From the NCBI RefSeq assembly GCF_029227915.1, contig NC_079888.1:7585001-7637500 (forward strand): DNA of 52,500 nt. Reading direction: 5' to 3'. The notes beneath the pieces are model-generated. The model searched no databases. It was not told where the DNA came from and worked only from the letters and a program-made list of their open reading frames with translations. Position numbers and translations under genes: made by a program. The first letter of the stretch is position 1, and each line of letters opens with the position of its first letter. The stretch comes from Hydractinia symbiolongicarpus. Taxonomy: Eukaryota > Cnidaria > Hydrozoa > Anthoathecata > Hydractiniidae. Shown here piece after piece: positions 18,379 to 28,638 of the stretch.

Positions 18379-18561
18379 TGATTCGTTGTTAGGTTCCGCC
18401 ATTAAAGCCGTCTTGGACTTACACAACAATTGACCACACCTAAGGTTACTTAAAATTGGGCGACTCGCGTAATCCTACTGTTTGGGATGGTAAAAGGTTA
18501 CGTGAGTCGAAACAGGTTCAGAAATGTTAGCTTTCCATAAAGTAGACGTGGTACAGAAACA

Positions 18562-18642
18562 CACGAGGTGGCCGAGTGGTTAAGGCGATGGACTGCTAAT
18601 CCATTGGGCTCTGCCCTCGTGGGTTCGAATCCCACTTGGTCG
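18562..18642 (+). tRNA. tRNA-Ser(GCU), S81b
   Basis: G1C loses the first acceptor pair. Confidence 0.85.
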
Positions 18643-18649
18643 CACATTC

Positions 18650-18721
18650 GGTTCTATCATGTAATGGTTAGCACTCTGGACTTTGAACCCAGCGATCCGA
18701 GTTCAAATCTCGGTAGAACCT
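18650..18721 (+). tRNA. tRNA-Gln(UUG), Q-A10C39
   Basis: Also G9C (TATCATGT). Confidence 0.85.
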
Positions 18722-18926
18722 GATTTTCTTTTTGAACTCTGATTTAATCATTTGTTTAAGAAATGCGTGAGGAAGGGATGATTTATCTAAAATTGACTAA
18801 GCCATATTTGAATGCTTCCAAGTCATTTCTTCAAAATTTGCCAGGTTTATGGCAGAACTCATGCTTAGAGGGGAATTGGTGATTTCCACGGCGCGTTCAT
18901 AGTGCAATTAAAAGTGCAGCAGAAAA

Positions 18927-18999
18927 CGCCCATTGTGGAGCTCGAATCCACGACCCTGAGATTAAGAGTCTCATGCTCTACCGACTGAGCTAGCCGGGC
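18927..18999 (-). tRNA. tRNA-Lys(CUU), K-AG
   Basis: Standard K-AG: acceptor mismatches but compensated A53-U61. Confidence 0.92.
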
Positions 19000-19182
19000 T
19001 GATTCGTTATTAGGTTCCGTTACTAAAGCTGTCTTGGACTTACGCAACAATTGACCACACCTTAAATTACTTAAAATTGGGGCACTCGCGTAATCCCACT
19101 GTTTGGGCTGGTAAACAGTTACGTGAGTCAAAACAGGTTCAGCAATGTTAGCTTTCCATAAAGTAGACGTGGTACAGAAACA

Positions 19183-19264
19183 GACGAGGTGGCCGAGTGG
19201 TTAAGGCGATGGACTGCTAATCCATTGGGCTCTGCCCGCGTGGGTTCGAATCCCATCTTCGTCG
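19183..19264 (+). tRNA. tRNA-Ser(GCU), S-canonical
   Basis: No visible defect. Confidence 0.98.
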
Positions 19265-19271
19265 CACATTC

Positions 19272-19343
19272 GGTTCCATGGTGTAATGGGTAGCACTCTG
19301 GACTTTGAATCCAGCGATCCATGTTCAACTCTCGGTAGAACCT
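19272..19343 (+). tRNA. tRNA-Gln(UUG), degenerate
   Basis: Acceptor U6C, D-loop U20G, Q-tstem (CCAUG) and A59C. Confidence 0.82.
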
Positions 19344-19548
19344 GACCTTCCTTTTTAATTCTGATTTAATCTTTTTTTTGAAAAACACGTGAAGGAAAGG
19401 CTGATTTATCAAAATTGACTAAGCCATATTTGAATGCTTTCAAGTCATTTCTTCAACATTTACCGGGTTTATGGCAGAACTCATGCTTAGAGGAGAATTG
19501 GTGATTTCCACGGTGCGTTCGTAATGCAATTAAAAGTGTATCAGAAAA

Positions 19549-19621
19549 CGCCCAACGTGGGGCTCGAACCCACGACCCTGAGATTAAGAGTCTCATGCTC
19601 TACCGACTGAGCTAGCCGGGC
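19549..19621 (-). tRNA. tRNA-Lys(CUU), K-canonical
   Basis: No visible defect. Confidence 0.98.
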
Positions 19622-19804
19622 TGATTTGTTATTAGGTTCCGCCGTTAAAGCGGTCTTGGACTTACGCAACAATTGACCACGCCTAAGATTACTTAAAATT
19701 GGGCCACTCGCGTAATCCTACTGTTTGAGCTGGTAAAAGGTTACGTGAGTCGAAACAGGTTCAGAAATGTTAGCTTTCCATAAAGTAGACGTGGTACAGA
19801 AACA

Positions 19805-19885
19805 GACGAGGTGGCCGAGTTGTTAAGGCGATGGACTGCTAATCCATTGGGTTCTGCCCGCGTGGGTTCGAATCCCACTTTGTCG
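19805..19885 (+). tRNA. tRNA-Ser(GCU), S81a
   Basis: D loop AGUUGUUAAG (G18 lost). Confidence 0.87.
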
Positions 19886-19892
19886 CACATTC

Positions 19893-19964
19893 GGTTCTAT
19901 GATGTATTGGTTAGCACTCCGGACTTTGAACCCAGCGATCCGAGTTCAAATCTCGGTAGAACCT
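19893..19964 (+). tRNA. tRNA-Gln(UUG), Q-A10C39
   Basis: Plus A15U and U28C. Confidence 0.85.
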
Positions 19965-20169
19965 GACCTTCTTTTTGAATTCTTATTTAATCTTTTGTTT
20001 AAAAAATACGTGAGGAAAGGCTGATTTAGTTAAAATTGACTAAGCCATATTTGAATGCTTTCAAGTCATTTCTTCAACATTTGCCGGGTTTATGGCAGAA
20101 CTCATGCTTAGAGGAGAATTGGTGATTTCCACGGCGCGTTCGTAATGCAATTAAAAGTGTATCAGAAAA

Positions 20170-20242
20170 CGCCCAACGTGGGGCTCGAACCCACGACCCT
20201 GAGATTAAGAGTCTCATGCTCTACCGACTGAGCTAGCCGGGC
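20170..20242 (-). tRNA. tRNA-Lys(CUU), K-canonical
   Basis: No visible defect. Confidence 0.98.
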
Positions 20243-20425
20243 TGATTTGTTATTAGGTTCCGCCGTTAAAGCGGTCTTGGACTTACGCAACAATTGACCA
20301 CGCCTAAGATTACTTAAAATTGGGCCACTCGCGTAATCCTACTGTTTGAGCTGGTAAAAGGTTACGTGAGTCGAAACAGGTTCAGAAATGTTAGCTTTCC
20401 ATAAAGTAGACGTGGTACAGAAACA

Positions 20426-20507
20426 GACGAGGTGGCCGAGTAGTTAAGGCGATTGACTGCTAATCCATTGGGTTCTTCCCGCGTGGGTTCGAATCCCATC
20501 TTCGTCG
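20426..20507 (+). tRNA. tRNA-Ser(GCU)
   Basis: D loop AGUAGUUAAG; anticodon stem UUGA mispairs once; 82 nt. Confidence 0.9.
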
Positions 20508-20514
20508 CACATTC

Positions 20515-20586
20515 GGTGCTATGGTGTAATAGTTAGCCCTCTGGACTTTGAATCCAGCGATCCGAGTTCAAATCTCGGTAGAACCT
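20515..20586 (+). tRNA. tRNA-Gln(UUG), Q-A18
   Basis: Plus acceptor U4G. Confidence 0.84.
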
Positions 20587-20792
20587 GACCTTCTTTTTGA
20601 ATTCTGATTTAATCTTTTGTTTAAAGAAAACGTGAGGGAAAGGCTGATTTATTTAAAATTGACTAAGCCATATTTGAATGCTTTCAAGTCATTTCTTTAA
20701 CATTTGCCAGGTTTATGGCAGAACTCATGCTTAGAGGAGAATTGGTGATTTCCACGGCGCGTTCGTAATGCAATTAAAAGTGCAGCAGAAAA

Positions 20793-20865
20793 CGCCCATT
20801 GTGGGGCTCGAATCCACGACCCTGAGATTAAGAGACTCATGCTCTACCGACTGAGCTAGCCGGGC
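20793..20865 (-). tRNA. tRNA-Lys(CUU), K-GG
   Basis: A31U makes U31xU39 next to the anticodon loop. Confidence 0.86.
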
Positions 20866-21048
20866 TGATTCGTTATTAGGTTCCGTTATTAAAGCTGTCT
20901 TGGACTTACGCGACAATTGACCACACCTTAAATTACTTAAAATTGGGGCGCTCGCGTAATCCCACTGTTTGGGCTGGTAAAAGGCTACGTGAGTCGAAAC
21001 AGGTTCAGCAATGTTAGCTTTCCATAACGTAGAGGTGGTACAGAAACA

Positions 21049-21129
21049 GACGAGGTGACCGAGTGGTTAAGGCGATGGACTGCTAATCCATTGGGCTCTG
21101 CTCTCGTGGGTTCGAATCCCACTTGGTCG
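21049..21129 (+). tRNA. tRNA-Ser(GCU), S81b
   Basis: G10A; variable arm GGGCTCTGCTC. Confidence 0.88.
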
Positions 21130-21136
21130 CACATTC

Positions 21137-21208
21137 GGTTCTATGATGTAATGGTTAGCACTCTGGACTTTGAACCCAGCGATTCGAGTTCAAATCTCGG
21201 TAGAACCT
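21137..21208 (+). tRNA. tRNA-Gln(UUG), Q-A10C39
   Basis: Plus U49-G65 wobble. Confidence 0.88.
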
Positions 21209-21413
21209 GATTTTCTTTTTGAACTCTGATTTAATCATTTGTTTAAGAAATGCGTGAGGAAGGGATGATTTATCTAAAATTGACTAAGCCATATTTGAAT
21301 GCTTTCAAGTCATTTCTTCAACATTTGCCAGGTTTATGGCAGAACTCATGCTTAGAGGAGAATTGGTGATTTCCACGGCGCGTTCGTAATGCAATTAAAA
21401 GTTTATCAGAAAA

Positions 21414-21486
21414 CACCCAACGTGGGGCTCGAACCCACGACCCTGAGATTAAGAGTCTTATGCTCTACCGACTGAGCTAGCCGGGC
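21414..21486 (-). tRNA. tRNA-Lys(CUU), K-U72
   Basis: Also A28xC42, as at 18306. Confidence 0.87.
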
Positions 21487-21669
21487 TGATTCGTTGTTAG
21501 GTTCCGCCATTAAAGCCGTCTTGGACTTACACAACAATTGACCACACCTAAGGTTACTTAAAATTGGGGGACTCGCGTAATCCTACTGTTTGGGATGGTA
21601 AAAGGTTACGTGAGTCGAAACAGGTTCAGAAATGTTAGCTTTCCATAAAGTAGACGTGGTACAGAAACA

Positions 21670-21750
21670 CACGAGGTGGCCGAGTGGTTAAGGCGATGGA
21701 CTGCTAATCCATTGGGCTCTGCCCTCGTGGGTTCGAATCCCACTTGGTCG
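21670..21750 (+). tRNA. tRNA-Ser(GCU), S81b
   Basis: G1C, as at 18562. Confidence 0.85.
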
Positions 21751-21757
21751 CACATTC

Positions 21758-21829
21758 GGTTCTATCATGTAATGGTTAGCACTCTGGACTTTGAACCCAG
21801 CGATCCGAGTTCAAATCTCGGTAGAACCT
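21758..21829 (+). tRNA. tRNA-Gln(UUG), Q-A10C39
   Basis: Also G9C, as at 18650. Confidence 0.85.
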
Positions 21830-22034
21830 GATTTTCTTTTTGAACTCTGATTTAATCATTTGTTTAAGAAATGCGTGAGGAAGGGATGATTTATCTAAAA
21901 TTGACTAAGCCATATTTGAATGCTTCCAAGTCATTTCTTCAAAATTTGCCAGGTTTATGGCAGAACTCATGCTTAGAGGGGAATTGGTGATTTCCACGGC
22001 GCGTTCATAGTGAAATTAAAAGTGCAGCAGAAAA

Positions 22035-22107
22035 CGCCCATTGTGGAGCTCGAATCCACGACCCTGAGATTAAGAGTCTCATGCTCTACCGACTGAGCTA
22101 GCCGGGC
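22035..22107 (-). tRNA. tRNA-Lys(CUU), K-AG
   Basis: Standard K-AG. Confidence 0.92.
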
Positions 22108-22290
22108 TGATTCGTTATTAGGTTCCGTTACTAAAGCTGTCTTGGACTTACGCAACAATTGACCACACCTTAAATTACTTAAAATTGGGGCACTCGCGTA
22201 ATCCCACTGTTTGGGCTGGTAAACAGTTACGTGAGTCAAAACAGGTTCAGCAATGTTAGCTTTCCATAAAGTAGACGTGGTACAGAAACA

Positions 22291-22372
22291 GACAAGGTGG
22301 CCGAGTGGTTAAGGCGATGGACTGCTAATCCATTGGGCTCTGCCCGCGTGGGTTCGAATCCCATCTTCGTCG
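22291..22372 (+). tRNA. tRNA-Ser(GCU)
   Basis: Acceptor G4A (GACAAGG) makes one A-C mismatch; otherwise canonical. Confidence 0.94.
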
Positions 22373-22379
22373 CACATTC

Positions 22380-22451
22380 GGTTCTATGGTGTAATGGTTA
22401 GCACTCTGGACTTTGAATCCAGCGATCCATGTTCAACTCTCGGTAGAACCT
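22380..22451 (+). tRNA. tRNA-Gln(UUG), Q-tstem
   Basis: 5' T stem CCAUG mispairs with CUCGG; A59C. Confidence 0.87.
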
Positions 22452-22657
22452 GACCTTCGTTTTTAATTCTGATTTAATCTTTTTTTTGAAAAATGCGTGA
22501 GGGAAAGGCTGATTTATTCAAAATTGACTAAGCCATATTTGAATGCTTTCAAGTCATTTCTTCAAAATTTGCCAGGTTTATGGCAGAACTCATGCTTAGA
22601 GGGGAATTGGTGATTTCAACGGCGCGTTCATAATGCAATTAAAAGTGCAGCAGAAAA

Positions 22658-22730
22658 CGCCCATTGTGGAGCTCGAATCCACGACCCTGAGATTAAGAGT
22701 CTCATGCTCTACCGACTGAGCTAGCCGGGC
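22658..22730 (-). tRNA. tRNA-Lys(CUU), K-AG
   Basis: Standard K-AG. Confidence 0.92.
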
Positions 22731-22913
22731 TGATTCGTTATTAGGTTCCGTTACTAAAGCTGTCTTGGACTTTCGCAACAATTGACCACACCTTAAATTA
22801 CTTAAAATTGGGGCACTCGCGTAATCCCACTGTTTGGGCTGGTAAAAGGTTACGTGAGTCGAAACAGGTTCAGCAATGTTAGCTTTCCATAACGTAGACG
22901 TGGTACGTAAACA

Positions 22914-22995
22914 GACGAGGTGGCCGAGTGGTTAAGGCGATGGACTGCTAAACCATTGGGCTCTGCCCGCGTGGGTTCGAATCCCATCTTCGTCG
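22914..22995 (+). tRNA. tRNA-Ser(GCU)
   Basis: U39A (CTGCTAAACCA) opens the last anticodon-stem pair. Confidence 0.92.
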
Positions 22996-23002
22996 CACAT
23001 TC

Positions 23003-23074
23003 GGTTCTATGGTGTAATGGTTAGCACTCTGGACTTTGAATCCAGCGATCCGAGTTCAAATCTCGGTAGAACCT
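23003..23074 (+). tRNA. tRNA-Gln(UUG), Q-canonical
   Basis: No visible defect. Confidence 0.98.
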
Positions 23075-23280
23075 GACGTTCTTTTTGAATTCTTATTTAA
23101 TCTTTTGTTTAAAAAATACGTGAGGAAAGGCTAATTTAGTTAAAATTGACTAAAGCCATATTTGAATGCTTTCAAGTCATTTCTTCAACATTTGCCAGGT
23201 TTATGGCAGAACTCATGCTTAGAGGAGAATTGGTGATTTCCACGGCGCGTTCGTAATGCAATTAAAAGTTTATCAGAAAA

Positions 23281-23353
23281 CGCCCATTGTGGAGCTCGAG
23301 TCCACGACCCTGAGATTAAGAGTCTCATGCTCTACCGACTGAGCTAGCCGGGC
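23281..23353 (-). tRNA. tRNA-Lys(CUU), K-AG
   Basis: One T-loop-adjacent change (CTCGAGTCC on +). Confidence 0.89.
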
Positions 23354-23536
23354 TGATTAGTTATTAAGTTACGCCATTAAAGCCGTCTTGGACTTACACA
23401 ACAATTGACCACACCTAAGGCTACTTAAAATTGGGCGACTCGCGTAATCCTACTGGTTGGGCTGGTAAAAGGTTACGTGAGTCGAAACAGGTTCAGAAAT
23501 GTTAGCTTTCCATAAAGTAGACGTGGTACAGAAACA

Positions 23537-23617
23537 GACGAGGTGGCCGAGTGGTTAAGGCGATGGACTGCTAATCCATTGGGCTCTGCCCTCGTGGGTT
23601 CGAATCCCACTTGGTCG
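23537..23617 (+). tRNA. tRNA-Ser(GCU), S81b
   Basis: Standard S81b. Confidence 0.9.
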
Positions 23618-23624
23618 CACATTC

Positions 23625-23696
23625 GGTTCTATGATGTAATGGTCAGCACTCTGGACTTTGAACCCAGCGATCCGAGTTCAAATCTCGGTAGAACCT
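23625..23696 (+). tRNA. tRNA-Gln(UUG), Q-A10C39
   Basis: D loop AAUGGUCA. Confidence 0.87.
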
Positions 23697-23742
23697 GATT
23701 TTCTTCTTGAACTCTGATTTAATCATTTGTTTAAGAAATGCG

Positions 23743-23778
23743 TGAGAAAGGGATGATTTATGAGGAAGGGATGATTTA
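23743..23778 (+). repeat. 18-bp tandem duplication in Gln/Lys spacer
   Basis: TGAGAAAGGGATGATTTA is followed at once by TGAGGAAGGGATGATTTA; other units have one copy. Confidence 0.85.
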
Positions 23779-23919
23779 TCTAAAATTGACTAAGCCATAT
23801 TTGAATGCTTCCAAGTCATTTCTTCAAAATTTGCCAGGTTTATGGCAGAACTCATGCTTAGAGGGGAATTGGTGATTTCCACGGCGCGTTCATAGTGCAA
23901 TTAAAAGTGCAGCAGAAAA

Positions 23920-23992
23920 CGCCCATTGTGGAGCTCGAATCCACGACCCTGAGATTAAGAGTCTCATGCTCTACCGACTGAGCTAGCCGCGC
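23920..23992 (-). tRNA. tRNA-Lys(CUU), K-AG
   Basis: 5' acceptor GCGCGGC adds a mismatch. Confidence 0.86.
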
Positions 23993-24175
23993 TTATTCGT
24001 TATTAGGTTCCGTTACTAAAGCTGTCTTGGACTTACACAACAATTGACCACGCCTAAGATTACTTAAAATTGGGCCACTCGCGTAATCCCACTGTTTGGG
24101 CTGGTAAACAGTTACGTAAGTCAAAACAGGTTCAGCAATGTTAGCTTTCCATAAAGTAGACGTGGTACAGAAACA

Positions 24176-24257
24176 GACGAGGTGGCCGAGTGGTTAAGGC
24201 GATGGACTGCTAATCCATTGGGCTCTGCCCGCGTGGGTTCGAATCCCATCTTCGTCG
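24176..24257 (+). tRNA. tRNA-Ser(GCU), S-canonical
   Basis: No visible defect. Confidence 0.98.
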
Positions 24258-24264
24258 CACATTC

Positions 24265-24336
24265 GGTTCTATGGTGTAATGGTTAGCACTCTGGACTTTG
24301 AATCCAGCGATCCATGTTCAACTCTCGGTAGAACCT
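24265..24336 (+). tRNA. tRNA-Gln(UUG), Q-tstem
   Basis: CCAUG T stem, A59C. Confidence 0.87.
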
Positions 24337-24542
24337 GACCTTCCTTTTTAATTCTGATTTAATCTTTTTTTTGAAAAATGCGTGAGGGAAAGGCTGATTT
24401 ATTCAAAATTGACTAAGCCATATTTGAATGCTTTCAAGTCATTTCTTCAAAATTTGCCAGGTTTATGGCAGAACTCATGCTTAGAGGGGAATTGGTGATT
24501 TCCACGGCGCGTTCATAGTGCAATTAAAAGTGCAGCAGAAAA

Positions 24543-24615
24543 CGCCCATTGTGGAGCTCGAATCCACGACCCTGAGATTAAGAGTCTCATGCTCTACCGA
24601 CTGAGCTAGCCGGGC
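24543..24615 (-). tRNA. tRNA-Lys(CUU), K-AG
   Basis: Standard K-AG. Confidence 0.92.
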
Positions 24616-24798
24616 TGATTCGTTATTAGGTTCCGTTACTAAAGCTGTCTTGGACTTACGCAACAATTGACCACACCTTAAATTACTTAAAATTGGGGCA
24701 CTCGCGTAATCCCACTGTTTGGGCTGGTAAACAGTTACGTGAGTCAAAACAGGTTCAGCAATGTTAGCTTTCCATAAAGTAGACGTGGTACAGAAACA

Positions 24799-24880
24799 GA
24801 CGAGGTGGCCGAGTGGTTAAGGCGATGGACTGCTAATCCATTGGGCTCTGCCCGCGTGGGTTCGAATCCCATCTTCGTCG
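24799..24880 (+). tRNA. tRNA-Ser(GCU), S-canonical
   Basis: No visible defect. Confidence 0.98.
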
Positions 24881-24887
24881 CACATTC

Positions 24888-24959
24888 GGTTCTATGGTGT
24901 AATGGTTAGCACTCTGGACTTTGAATCCAGCGATCCATGTTCAACTCTCGGTAGAACCT
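24888..24959 (+). tRNA. tRNA-Gln(UUG), Q-tstem
   Basis: CCAUG T stem, A59C. Confidence 0.87.
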
Positions 24960-25165
24960 GACCTTCCTTTTTAATTCTGATTTAATCTTTTTTTTGAAAA
25001 ATGCGTGAGGGAAAGGCTGATTTATTCAAAATTGACTAAGCCATATTTGAATGCTTTCAAGTCATTTCTTCAAAATTTGCCAGGTTTATGGCAGAACTCA
25101 TGCTTAGAGCGGAATTGGTGATTTCAACGGCGCGTTCATAATTCAATTAAAAGTGCAGCAGAAAA

Positions 25166-25238
25166 CGCCCATTGTGGAGCTCGAATCCACGACCCTGAGA
25201 TTAAGAGTCTCATGCTCTACCGACTGAGCTAGCCGGGC
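25166..25238 (-). tRNA. tRNA-Lys(CUU), K-AG
   Basis: Standard K-AG. Confidence 0.92.
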
Positions 25239-25421
25239 TGATTCGTTATTAGGTTCCGTTACTAAAGCTGTCTTGGACTTTCGCAACAATTGACCACACC
25301 TTAAATTACTTAAAATTGGGGCACTCGCGTAATCCCACTGTTTGGGCTGGTAAAAGGTTACGTGAGTCGAAGCAGGTTCAGCAATGTTAGCTTTCCATAA
25401 CGTAGACGTGGTACGGAAACA

Positions 25422-25503
25422 GACGAGGTGGCCGAGTGGTTAAGGCGATGGACTGCTAAACCATTGGGCTCTGCCCGCGTGGGTTCGAATCCCATCTTCG
25501 TCG
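25422..25503 (+). tRNA. tRNA-Ser(GCU)
   Basis: U39A, as at 22914. Confidence 0.92.
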
Positions 25504-25510
25504 CACATTC

Positions 25511-25582
25511 GGTTCTATGGTGTAATGGTTAGCACTCTGGACTTTGAATCCAGCAATCCGAGTTCAAATCTCGGTAGAACCT
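25511..25582 (+). tRNA. tRNA-Gln(UUG)
   Basis: Q-canonical except one variable-loop G-to-A (CAGCAATCC). Confidence 0.96.
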
Positions 25583-25788
25583 GACGTTCTTTTTGAATTC
25601 TTATTTAATCTTTTGTTTAAAAAATACGTGAGGAAAGGCTAATTTAGTTAAAATTGACTAAAGCCATATTTGAATGCTTTCAAGTCATTTCTTCAACATT
25701 TGCCAGGTTTATGGCAGAACTCATGCTTAGAGGAGAATTGGTGATTTCCACGGCGCGTTCGTAATGCAATTAAAAGTTTATCAGAAAA

Positions 25789-25861
25789 CGCCCATTGTGG
25801 AGCTCGAGTCCACGACCCTGAGATTAAGAGTCTCATGCTCTACCGACTGAGCTAGCCGGGC
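25789..25861 (-). tRNA. tRNA-Lys(CUU), K-AG
   Basis: CTCGAGTCC change, as at 23281. Confidence 0.89.
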
Positions 25862-26044
25862 TGATTCGTTATTAAGTTACGCCATTAAAGCCGTCTTGGA
25901 CTTACACAACAATTGACCACACCTAAGGCTACTTAAAATTGGGCGACTCGCGTAATCCTACTGGTTGGGCTGGTAAAAGGTTACGTGAGTCGAAACAGGT
26001 TCAGAAATGTTAGCTTTCCATAAAGTAGACGTGGTACAGAAACA

Positions 26045-26125
26045 GACGAGGTGGCCGAGTGGTTAAGGCGATGGACTGCTAATCCATTGGGCTCTGCCCT
26101 CGTGGGTTCGAATCCCACTTGGTCG
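26045..26125 (+). tRNA. tRNA-Ser(GCU), S81b
   Basis: Standard S81b. Confidence 0.9.
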
Positions 26126-26132
26126 CACATTC

Positions 26133-26204
26133 GGTTCTATGATGTAATGGTTAGCACTCTGGACTTTGAACCCTGCGATCCGAGTTCAAATCTCGGTAGA
26201 ACCT
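26133..26204 (+). tRNA. tRNA-Gln(UUG), Q-A10C39
   Basis: Also A42U in the anticodon stem (CCCTGCG). Confidence 0.84.
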
Positions 26205-26250
26205 GATTTTCTTTTTGAACTCTGATTTAATCATTTGTTTAAGAAATGCG

Positions 26251-26286
26251 TGAGAATGGGATGATTTATGAGGAAGGGATGATTTA
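26251..26286 (+). repeat. 18-bp tandem duplication in Gln/Lys spacer
   Basis: Same duplication as 23743-23778, 2508 bp later, with one base different. Confidence 0.85.
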
Positions 26287-26427
26287 TCTAAAATTGACTA
26301 AGCCATATTTGAATGCTTCCAAGTCATTTCTTCAAAATTTGCCAGGTTTATGGCAGAACTCATGCTTAGAGGAGAATTGGTGATTTCCACGGCGCGTTCG
26401 TAATGCAATTAAAAGTTTATCAGAAAA

Positions 26428-26500
26428 CGCCCAACGTGGGGCTCGAACCCACGACCCTGAGATTAAGAGTCTCATGCTCTACCGACTGAGCTAGCCGCGC
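26428..26500 (-). tRNA. tRNA-Lys(CUU)
   Basis: Canonical 3' half; 5' acceptor GCGCGGC has one mismatch. Confidence 0.92.
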
Positions 26501-26683
26501 TGATTCGTTATTAGGTTCCGTTACTAAAGCTGTCTTGGACTTACACAACAATTGACCACGCCTAAGATTACTTAAAATTGGGCCACTCGTGTAATCCCAC
26601 TGTTTGGGCTGGTAAACAGTTACGTAAGTCAAAACAGGTTCAGCAATGTTAGCTTTCCATAAAGTATACGTGGTACAGAAACA

Positions 26684-26765
26684 TACGAGGTGGCCGAGTG
26701 GTTAAGGCGATGGACTGCTAATCCATTGGGCTCTGCCCGCGTGGGTTCGAATCCCATCTTCGTCG
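26684..26765 (+). tRNA. tRNA-Ser(GCU)
   Basis: G1U loses the first acceptor pair; otherwise canonical. Confidence 0.92.
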
Positions 26766-26772
26766 CACATTC

Positions 26773-26844
26773 GGTTCTATGGTGTAATGGTTAGCACTCT
26801 GGACTTTGAATCCAGCGATCCATGTTCAACTCTCGGTAGAACCT
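26773..26844 (+). tRNA. tRNA-Gln(UUG), Q-tstem
   Basis: CCAUG T stem, A59C. Confidence 0.87.
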
Positions 26845-27050
26845 GACCTTCCTTTTTAATTCTGATTTAATCTTTTTTTTGAAAAATGCGTGAGGGAAAG
26901 GCTGATTTATTCAAAATTGACTAAGCCATATTTGAATGCTTTCAAGTCATTTCTTCAACATTTGCCAGGTTTATGGCAGAACTCATGCTTAGAGGAGAAT
27001 TGGTGATTTCCACGGCGCGTTCGTAATGCAATTAAAAGTGCAGCAGAAAA

Positions 27051-27123
27051 CGCCCAACGTGGGGCTCGAATCCACGACCCTGAGATTAAGAGTCTCATGC
27101 TCTACCGACTGAGCTAGCCGCGC
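27051..27123 (-). tRNA. tRNA-Lys(CUU), hybrid
   Basis: Canonical 3' acceptor with A53xC61 T stem, and GCGCGGC 5' acceptor. Chimera of K classes. Confidence 0.88.
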
Positions 27124-27306
27124 TGATTCGTTATTAGGTTCTGTTACTAAAGCTGTCTTGGACTTACACAACAATTGACCACGCCTAAGATTACTTAAAA
27201 TTGGGGCACTCGCGTAATCCCACTGTTTGGGCTGGTAAACAGTTACGTAAGTCAAATCAGGTTCAGCAATGTTAGCTTTCCATAAAGTAGACGTGGTACA
27301 GAAACA

Positions 27307-27388
27307 GACGAGGTGGCCGAGTGGTTAAGGCGATGGACTGCTAATCCATTGGGCTCTGCCCGCGTGGGTTCGAATCCCATGTTCGGCG
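27307..27388 (+). tRNA. tRNA-Ser(GCU)
   Basis: 3' acceptor GUUCGGC gives two mismatches. Confidence 0.88.
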
Positions 27389-27395
27389 CACATTC

Positions 27396-27467
27396 GGTTC
27401 TATGGTGTAATGGTTAGCACTCTGGACTTTGAATCCAGCGATCCATGTTCAACTCTCGGTAGAACCT
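27396..27467 (+). tRNA. tRNA-Gln(UUG), Q-tstem
   Basis: CCAUG T stem, A59C. Confidence 0.87.
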
Positions 27468-27673
27468 GACCTTCCTTTTTAATTCTGATTTAATCTTTTT
27501 TTTGAAAAATGCGTGAGGGAAAGGCTGATTTATTCAAAATTGACTAAGCCATATTTGAATGCTTTCAAGTCATTTCTTCAAAATTTGCCAGGTTTATGGC
27601 AGAACTCATGCATAGAGAGGAATTGGTGATTTCCTCGGCGCGTTCATAATGCAATTAAAAGTGCAGCAGAAAA

Positions 27674-27746
27674 CGCCCATTGTGGAGCTCGAATCCACGA
27701 CCCTGAGATTAAGAGTCTCATGCTCTACCGACTGAGCTAGCCGGGC
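27674..27746 (-). tRNA. tRNA-Lys(CUU), K-AG
   Basis: Standard K-AG. Confidence 0.92.
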
Positions 27747-27929
27747 TGATTCCTTATTAGGTTCCGTTACTAAAGCTGTCTTGGACTTTCGCAACAATTG
27801 ACCACACCTTAAATTACTTAAAATTGGACCACTCGCGTAATCCTACTGTTTGGGCTGGTAAAAGGTTACGTGAGTCGAAACAGGTTCAGCAATGTTAGCT
27901 TTCCATAAAGTGGACGTTGTATATAAACA

Positions 27930-28010
27930 GACGAGGTGGCCGAGTGGTTAAGGCGATGGACTGCTAATCCATTGGCCTCTGCCCGCGTGGGTTCGAATCC
28001 CACTTCGTTG
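27930..28010 (+). tRNA. tRNA-Ser(GCU), 81 nt
   Basis: Variable arm ATTGGCCTCTGCC; junction one base short; 3' end CGTTG. Confidence 0.85.
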
Positions 28011-28017
28011 CACATTC

Positions 28018-28089
28018 GGTTCTATGATGTAATGGTTAGCACTCTGGACTTTGAACCCAGCGATCCCAGCTCAAATCTTGGTAGAATCT
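28018..28089 (+). tRNA. tRNA-Gln(UUG), degenerate
   Basis: U54C, altered T stem (CCCAG) and 3' acceptor UAGAAUC on top of Q-A10C39. Likely pseudogene. Confidence 0.75.
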
Positions 28090-28293
28090 GATTTTCTTTT
28101 TGAACTCTGATTTAATCATTTGTTTAAGAAATGCGTGAGGAAGGGATAATTTATCTAAAATTGACTAAGCCATATTTGAATGCTTTCCAGTCATTTCTTC
28201 AAAATTTGCCAGGTTTTGGCAGAACTCATGCTTAGAGGGGAATTGGTGATTTCTAAGGCGCGTTGGTAATGCAATTAAAAGTGTATCAGAAAA

Positions 28294-28366
28294 CTCCCAA
28301 CGTGGGGCCCGAACCCACAACCCTACGATGAAGAGTCTCATGCTGTACCGACTGCGCTAGCCGGGC
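28294..28366 (-). tRNA. tRNA-Lys(CUU), degenerate
   Basis: Changes in acceptor (ACTCCCAAC on +), anticodon stem (CCTACGATG) and A37C; anticodon CUU kept. Likely pseudogene; same lineage as 28917 and 34338. Confidence 0.75.
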
Positions 28367-28549
28367 CGATTCGTTATTAGATTCCGCCGTTAAAGCCGTC
28401 TTGGACTTACGCAACAATTGACCACGCCTAAGATTATTTAAAATTGGGCCACTCGCGTAATCCTACTGTTTGAGCTGGTAAAAGGTTACGTGAGTCGAAA
28501 CAGGTTCAGAAATGTTAGCTTTCCATAAAGTAGACGTGGTACAGAAACA

Positions 28550-28631
28550 GACGAGGTGGCCGAGTGGTTAAGGCGATGGAATGCTAATCCATTGGGCTCT
28601 GCCCGCGTGGGTTCAAATCCCATCTTCGTCG
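28550..28631 (+). tRNA. tRNA-Ser(GCU)
   Basis: C32A (loop AUGCUAA) and T-loop G57A (GTTCAAATCC). Confidence 0.88.
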
Positions 28632-28638
28632 CACATTC

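Larger units (their letters stand above)
18562..21669 (+). repeat. Five-unit repeat period of 3108 bp
   Basis: The G1C Ser/G9C Gln unit at 18562 recurs at 21670 with its Lys (18927 and 22035). Intermediate units are less alike, so only the flanks show the period clearly. Confidence 0.65.
22914..25421 (+). repeat. Four-unit repeat period of 2508 bp
   Basis: U39A Ser at 22914 and 25422, the S81b Ser at 23537 and 26045, and the 18-bp duplication at 23743 and 26251 are all spaced 2508 bp apart. Confidence 0.8.
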
